The position numbers and the translations under genes were made by a program. This document shows positions 5,154 through 8,596 of a DNA stretch of 8,596 bases, piece by piece; the stretch's first letter is position 1; each line of letters begins with the position of its first letter. The notes below the pieces were generated by a model that saw only the letters and a list, made by a program, of their open reading frames with translations, was not told the DNA's origin and did no database searches. Source of the stretch: Nitrospirota bacterium (GTDB taxonomy: Bacteria > Nitrospirota > Nitrospiria > Nitrospirales > Nitrospiraceae). Where the stretch lies: positions 1 through 8,596 of the forward strand of contig VBOM01000223.1 of assembly GCA_005877535.1 (NCBI GenBank), written 5' to 3'.

Positions 5154-5218
5154 TCAGCCCTCCTTTTGATCCTGGCCCCCAGTCCGCTCGGTGCTTTTAC
5201 TCACATAGATCGCGGCGC

Positions 5219-5476
5219 TCATGGCTCAGCCCCTTTCTCTTGCGGCGTCATGTTGATTTGTTTTGAGATCGTATCGAGATGCTCGACCACACGGTCGACA
5301 GCGGTGATCAAGACATAGACGGCCAACAGACCGAACCAGACCACAGCGATGAAGATCAAACCTAAGAGCATTTGCGGGCTGATCTCGATGTGACTCAGTC
5401 CGTATCCCATCCCCCCGATGATGGGAATCTGAACCAGCAAGAACAGGCCAGCGCTCCGAGTCGGTCGGTGAACCAT
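5219..5476 (-). CDS. Small membrane protein with two helices
   Basis: The product is 85 residues long, starting at ATG 5476-5474 with AAGGAGG six bases upstream. Two hydrophobic segments are clear: residues 9-27 (LFLLVQIPIIGGMGYG) and 36-59 (MLLGLIFIAVVWFGLLAVYV). A polar amphipathic tail (60-85, DRVVEHLDTISKQINM) ends in KGAEP. The basic N-terminus (HRPTR) predicts both ends on the cytoplasmic side as a hairpin. The gene begins 15 bases after the stop of the upstream gene 5492-5768, so the two are very probably co-transcribed. The hairpin at 4831-4862 is the first strong terminator downstream. There is no recognised family; the size and form recall small holin-like or envelope accessory proteins, but nothing proves that. 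Confidence 0.8.
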   Translation of the reverse strand: MVHRPTRSAGLFLLVQIPIIGGMGYGLSHIEISPQMLLGLIFIAVVWFGLLAVYVLITAVDRVVEHLDTISKQINMTPQEKGAEP

Positions 5477-5491
5477 GACGGTCCTCCTTTC

Positions 5492-5768
5492 TTATTCGGC
5501 ACACGATTCCTTGTACGTGTGCCATCCTACCAACTCCGCCACCGAGACCTCCAACATCTTGAGAGTGTCACGTGCGGCTCCCCCGACCACTCCTGCCGCA
5601 GCGGTTCGGCGGCCACGACGGGCACCGGCCCCAGATCCGTTCGGCCTGATCGTCGAGAGCCAGTCGGACCGGCGCGACCGGCACGTCATACGCGCCCCGG
5701 TTAATCGGACTCGCCGGGTTCCTCGAGTCGGCCGCATTCATCGGATTAAATGGATTGTCCTTCGTCAT
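5492..5768 (-). CDS. Unknown small protein, apparently frameshifted
   Basis: ATG 5768-5766 has GGGAGAG upstream and opens MTKDNPFNPMNAADSRNPAS and on through GAYDVPVAPVRLALDDQAERIW. As it stands this frame ends at 5568 (66 residues) with an unnatural Cys/Arg/Pro tail. The neighbouring frame continues to TAA at 5492 with a well-formed ending (AAAGVVGGAARDTLKMLEVS, then VAELVGWHTYKESCAE) that stops just before the next gene's ribosome binding site. Dropping one G from the GGGG run near 5630 would join them into a protein of about 91 residues with an Ala/Gly-rich middle helix. The N-terminal frame is supported by a diverged copy at 4751-4822. It is the first gene of an operon with 5219-5476. Either a recent mutation or a homopolymer sequencing error explains the break. 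Function unknown. Confidence 0.55.
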
Positions 5769-5843
5769 GGAACTCTCCCCCACTACCGCTTGGATTTCCA
5801 CCACTCCCACGGCGGCCCCGGCCGCGTATCAGCCGTGTGGTTC

Positions 5844-5872
5844 TTGACAGAATTTCCCGAAGCGATGATAGT
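5844..5872 (+). promoter_or_regulatory. Sigma-70 promoter of the peptidase gene
   Basis: TTGACA (5844-5849), a 17-base spacer and GATAGT (5867-5872, four of six matches) form a good housekeeping promoter. Transcription would start near 5879, giving an untranslated leader of about 85 bases before ATG 5963. Confidence 0.6.
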
Positions 5873-5962
5873 GCCTGGGACTTTGGCTCAACAGGAATCA
5901 GAATCCTTTGAGTAAGAGGCTGGCGCTAATCTGTTGAATGCAGAATGTAGGAGAGGAAACCA

Positions 5963-7141
5963 ATGAAAAATAAAATGGTGGTATTCGGAGTCGGACTATT
6001 TCTTGCTTTGCTGGTACCAGTCAACTTGACTATGGCAACGGAGGTTAAATTACATATTGCCCCGGTGTTTCAGGAACGCCCTAGTTGGTGTTGGGCAGCC
6101 GTTGGCGAGATGGTCTTCAAATACTATTACGTTCCCGCTGCTCATCGAACAGACTATCAGTGTGGGATCGTACAGGGTCGAAACCTTTGCATGGGAATAC
6201 CGAATTGCGTTCCATGTGATCTCTCAGCTGGTGATGCAGCCACCATGGTTAACATGCTTGAACAGTATCCTTTACTGGCTACACCGGGCGGTACGGCTGG
6301 AGATATTGCGCTTACAGCTCAATCGAAGAGCGGAAGCCTTTCTGAGGTAGAAGTGAAAAAGGAGCTAGATGAGGGCCGTCCTATTATTGTTGGAATTTCA
6401 CCGCCTGGGTTCAAGGTAGATGGCACACCTCAACATATGGCCCTCATAGTTGGCTATGATGATAGCTCCGACGACTTGATGCTAACCGTGAATGATCCTT
6501 TCCCCTACGAAGACATGCGTTTTCTCTGGATAGGGAATGCGTATCTAAGCGCGCGCGCATCAGGAGGAAGTGATGGCGAATATGAGATCGGTTATGAAGC
6601 ATTTCGGTTAAGGCTAAAGTGGACCCAGACAATTTACCGAATTACCTGTACAGGCCATGGTTGTCCATCCGACAACCACCAAGTAGCCGATGGCTCCGCT
6701 GGGAAAGACGACCGTGATGTGACTCAAACCGTTCTAATGGCATCCTCTGGTGATTTCAAAACTTTAAGAACAGGACATAAAGCTGTCGATGCTGATAGCG
6801 GTACAACATGGCAGTCAAAAGTTACCTTTCCCGGTGCTAAGCAGTGCCTAGTGAGGGACAAAGACGATTATAATGGAGCCAGGTGGAGTTGCATATTCAG
6901 ATTTGCAGACAGGTCGGAAGCCGACAAATCGGTAGAGGATATAGTTAACCGATTGCGCAACAGCTTACCTCATGGTTGGATCGGGAAGGATCTTAATGAG
7001 GACTCTGACACCGAGTCTTATACCAAGACAGACAAGTTTTCTGCATATAAACCTGGAAATGACTCGCTTATCAGAGTTTACTTAACTGACACCAAGAAGG
7101 ATGGGCGGGTCAAGATTTATCTTTCCGTGGATAATAATTAG
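5963..7141 (+). CDS. Exported papain-like cysteine peptidase (C70/C39-like)
   Basis: The product is 392 residues long; ATG 5963 follows AGGAGAGG at good spacing. Residues 1-25 are a signal peptide (KNKM, hydrophobic core, probable cut after TMA25), so the protein acts in the periplasm or outside the cell. Residues 28-220 form a papain-like fold: Gln37 (oxyanion hole), Cys43 within SWCWAAVGEM, His158 in QHMALIVGYD and Asn177-Asp178 in VNDPFP, the order seen in AvrRpt2-type C70 and C39-like peptidases. Cysteines 67, 76, 82 and 85 may form disulfides. Residues 228-392 are an additional domain with four cysteines (229, 234, 295, 310) that I cannot assign. No ABC transporter or bacteriocin precursor is nearby, so a peptide-maturation role is not supported. 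Its base composition looks more AT-rich than the flanking genes, suggesting acquisition by transfer. The target protein is unknown. Confidence 0.85.
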   Translation: MKNKMVVFGVGLFLALLVPVNLTMATEVKLHIAPVFQERPSWCWAAVGEMVFKYYYVPAAHRTDYQCGIVQGRNLCMGIPNCVPCDLSAGDAATMVNMLEQYPLLATPGGTAGDIALTAQSKSGSLSEVEVKKELDEGRPIIVGISPPGFKVDGTPQHMALIVGYDDSSDDLMLTVNDPFPYEDMRFLWIGNAYLSARASGGSDGEYEIGYEAFRLRLKWTQTIYRITCTGHGCPSDNHQVADGSAGKDDRDVTQTVLMASSGDFKTLRTGHKAVDADSGTTWQSKVTFPGAKQCLVRDKDDYNGARWSCIFRFADRSEADKSVEDIVNRLRNSLPHGWIGKDLNEDSDTESYTKTDKFSAYKPGNDSLIRVYLTDTKKDGRVKIYLSVDNN

Positions 7142-7364
7142 TGTTCTGTCTAAGGCGATGACAGGATCGCCCCTCCGTCACCGACATCGTCTCCCCTGGT
7201 ATATACAAGCAAAATCCGGAGCCAATCAAAGACGGCTGGTGGTATCGGAGGTATGCGCCGAAAAATACGGTGCTGATGCGTGGGTGGTTCGAATCTGCTG
7301 AGTCGTCAGGCACGAGGACGAATGTCTGATTCCGTTGATCCTCACCGCGAAGGGAAATACTGGC
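7142..7364. other. Spacer between convergent genes
   Basis: This gap separates the 3' ends of the peptidase and regulator genes. GGCGAT (7154-7159) pairs with ATCGCC (7166-7171) around a six-base loop, 13 bases after the peptidase stop codon, without a T-run. No gene is evident. A GGTTCGAATC at 7286-7295 resembles a tRNA T-loop, but no tRNA can be folded around it. Confidence 0.45.
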
Positions 7365-8596
7365 CTAACGTTCGGCTTCCGTGAGATCGCCCTCCTCTTC
7401 CAGCTCTTCAAGATCGGCTTCCGCTTTGGCCTTTAGTGTTGAGGGGTGAAGACCATATTTTTTGAGCATTTTGTAGAAGTCTGCCCGATAGCGTCCTGCA
7501 AATTGGGCGGCGCGTGAGATATTGCCGCCGGTGAGTTGCAGTACATTCTTGAGATAGGTTTTCTCAAACTCTTCCTTTGCTTCAGTCAGTGGCTTGAGCG
7601 GCGCTTCCGGTGATGTGCCCATAGAGGGTAAGAGGTCCGGCGTAATCATGTCTTGGCGCGTCATGACGGCGGCCTTTTCTACGACATTTTCCAATTCTCG
7701 GACATTTCCCGGCCAGGGGTGCGTGACCAGCCGATTGAGGGCGGCCGGTGTAAAGCCGCGCAAGCTTTTATTCGCTCGCTTCGCACTCGAGATCAGGAAC
7801 TGTTGGGCCAACAAGGGAATATCATCTCGGCGTTCACGAAGCGGTGGGATAAACAGTGGGACGACAGAGATGCGGTAGTACAGATCGTTCCGGAATGACC
7901 CGTTTTTGACCGCTTCGCCGAGGTCCTTATTGGTCGCGGCGATTATCCGTACATCGATCTTCGTCGAGATTTCTGAGCCCACTTCCCGGACTTCCCTTTC
8001 CTGCACGGCCCGCAGCAGTTTGACCTGCATCGAAAGCGGTATTTCGCCAATCTCGTCAAGAAATAGTGTGCCGCCGTTGGCGCTTTGAAACAGGCCTCGC
8101 TTGGCACCATGGGCGCTGGTAAACGCGCCGCGCACATGTCCGAAGAGTTCAGACTCAAAGAGCGTTTCGGGAATGGCCGCGCAATTGAGGGCGACAAACG
8201 GTCCTTTACTCCGTCGGCTGTTCGAATGGATCACGCGTGCGAACACTTCTTTGCCGGTCCCGGTTTCTCCAAAGAGGAGAATGGTCGCGTCCGAGTCCGC
8301 CACCTGCACCACCTGTTGGAGTATGCGCTGCATCGCAGGACTTCGTGCGACGATGTTTTCCATGCCGTACAATTCGTTGACGAGAGACTTGAGCCGCTGG
8401 ATCTCTCCTCTCATCCGCTGCGGAGAAAGCCCTTCTTCGATCTTGGCCTTCAGTTCCTGGTCATCGAACGGTTTGGTGAGATATCCGACGGCCCCCCGCT
8501 GCATGGCTTCCACGGCATTGGGGATGCTGCCGTGGGCCGTCAGGATGATAACCGGAAGGCCTGGATGAATCCGTAGCAGTTCCTCCGTCACATCTA
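7365..8596 (-). CDS. Sigma-54-dependent response regulator, GlrR-like (5' end cut)
   Basis: The C-terminal ~410 residues of an NtrC-family activator are present; the gene runs off the right edge, so the phosphorylated Asp of the receiver lies outside. Counting from GTG 8591, residues 1-55 are the end of the receiver domain, with conserved Thr18 (ILTAHG) and Lys40 (YLTKPF). Residues 78-315 are the AAA+ domain: Walker A GETGTGKE (108-115), sigma-54 contact loop GAFTSA (155-160), Walker B GTLFLDE (174-180), AATN (218-221), arginine finger region FRNDLYYR (233-240) and WPGNVREL (293-300). Residues 340-382 form a Fis-type helix-turn-helix (GGNISRAAQFAGRYRADFYK) whose form closely recalls GlrR/QseF. 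When phosphorylated by a partner histidine kinase it would drive open-complex formation by sigma-54 RNA polymerase. The kinase gene is not in view. An acidic tail (EADLEELEEEGD) ends the protein. Confidence 0.95.
   Translation of the reverse strand, partial: DVTEELLRIHPGLPVIILTAHGSIPNAVEAMQRGAVGYLTKPFDDQELKAKIEEGLSPQRMRGEIQRLKSLVNELYGMENIVARSPAMQRILQQVVQVADSDATILLFGETGTGKEVFARVIHSNSRRSKGPFVALNCAAIPETLFESELFGHVRGAFTSAHGAKRGLFQSANGGTLFLDEIGEIPLSMQVKLLRAVQEREVREVGSEISTKIDVRIIAATNKDLGEAVKNGSFRNDLYYRISVVPLFIPPLRERRDDIPLLAQQFLISSAKRANKSLRGFTPAALNRLVTHPWPGNVRELENVVEKAAVMTRQDMITPDLLPSMGTSPEAPLKPLTEAKEEFEKTYLKNVLQLTGGNISRAAQFAGRYRADFYKMLKKYGLHPSTLKAKAEADLEELEEEGDLTEAER

Noticed and set aside
5963..7141. 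C39 bacteriocin-processing peptidase system
   Set aside because: The protein has a signal peptide rather than an ABC transporter fusion, and no double-glycine precursor gene or transporter is present.
7260..7310. Second tRNA gene suggested by GGTTCGAATC
   Set aside because: No acceptor, D or anticodon stem can be formed around this T-loop-like string.
1..8596. CRISPR array
   Set aside because: No regularly spaced repeats of 20-40 bases are present; the only repeats are two-copy and diverged or very short.

Overview
This 8.6 kb window is an accessory-looking stretch of a bacterial chromosome. It is sparsely coding and carries many short genes, gene remnants and one tRNA. The only strongly family-assignable genes are a GlrR-like sigma-54 activator at the right edge, an exported papain-like cysteine peptidase (C70/C39-like) and a PIN-domain protein broken by a frameshift. 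The moderately high GC content, the Gram-negative-type Shine-Dalgarno sites and the small orphan genes remind me of Nitrospirota (Nitrospira-like), but this is only an impression; nothing in the window proves the taxon.

Layout. Positions 1-900 hold AT-rich non-coding DNA, one small helical gene (387-626) and a 39-nt copy of the 5' half of a tRNA-Thr gene (794-832), followed at once by a strong terminator hairpin. Positions 900-2925 hold three small minus-strand genes with clear ribosome binding sites: a zinc-ribbon protein (1109-1297), a helical/TPR-like protein (1640-2020) and a coiled-coil protein (2716-2925). Long non-coding gaps separate them. Two diverged copies of a ~98 bp repeat lie about 35-45 bp downstream of the stop codons of the last two genes. 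Positions 3213-3443 encode a one-helix membrane protein.

An intact tRNA-Thr(UGU) lies at 3606-3680 with its own good promoter. Downstream of it comes a decayed segment: a PIN-domain gene with a frameshift and a lost or unusual start (3751-4682), a fragment of a paralogue of a neighbouring gene (4751-4822), a bidirectional terminator, and a short reading frame that starts like a tyrosine recombinase (4861-5028). A two-gene minus-strand operon follows: 5492-5768, itself apparently frameshifted, and 5219-5476, a two-helix membrane protein. The plus-strand peptidase gene (5963-7141) has its own sigma-70-like promoter and looks more AT-rich than its neighbours. It converges on the regulator gene (7365 to the window edge).

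Interpretation. The tRNA half-copy, the intact tRNA, the integrase-like remnant, the PIN (toxin-type) nuclease remnant and the several frameshifts fit a tRNA-Thr integration hotspot with successive insertions that have decayed. I see no complete defence, secretion or biosynthetic system. The most unusual items are the tRNA 5'-half duplication, the repeat that follows unrelated small genes, and the secreted peptidase with an unassigned C-terminal domain.
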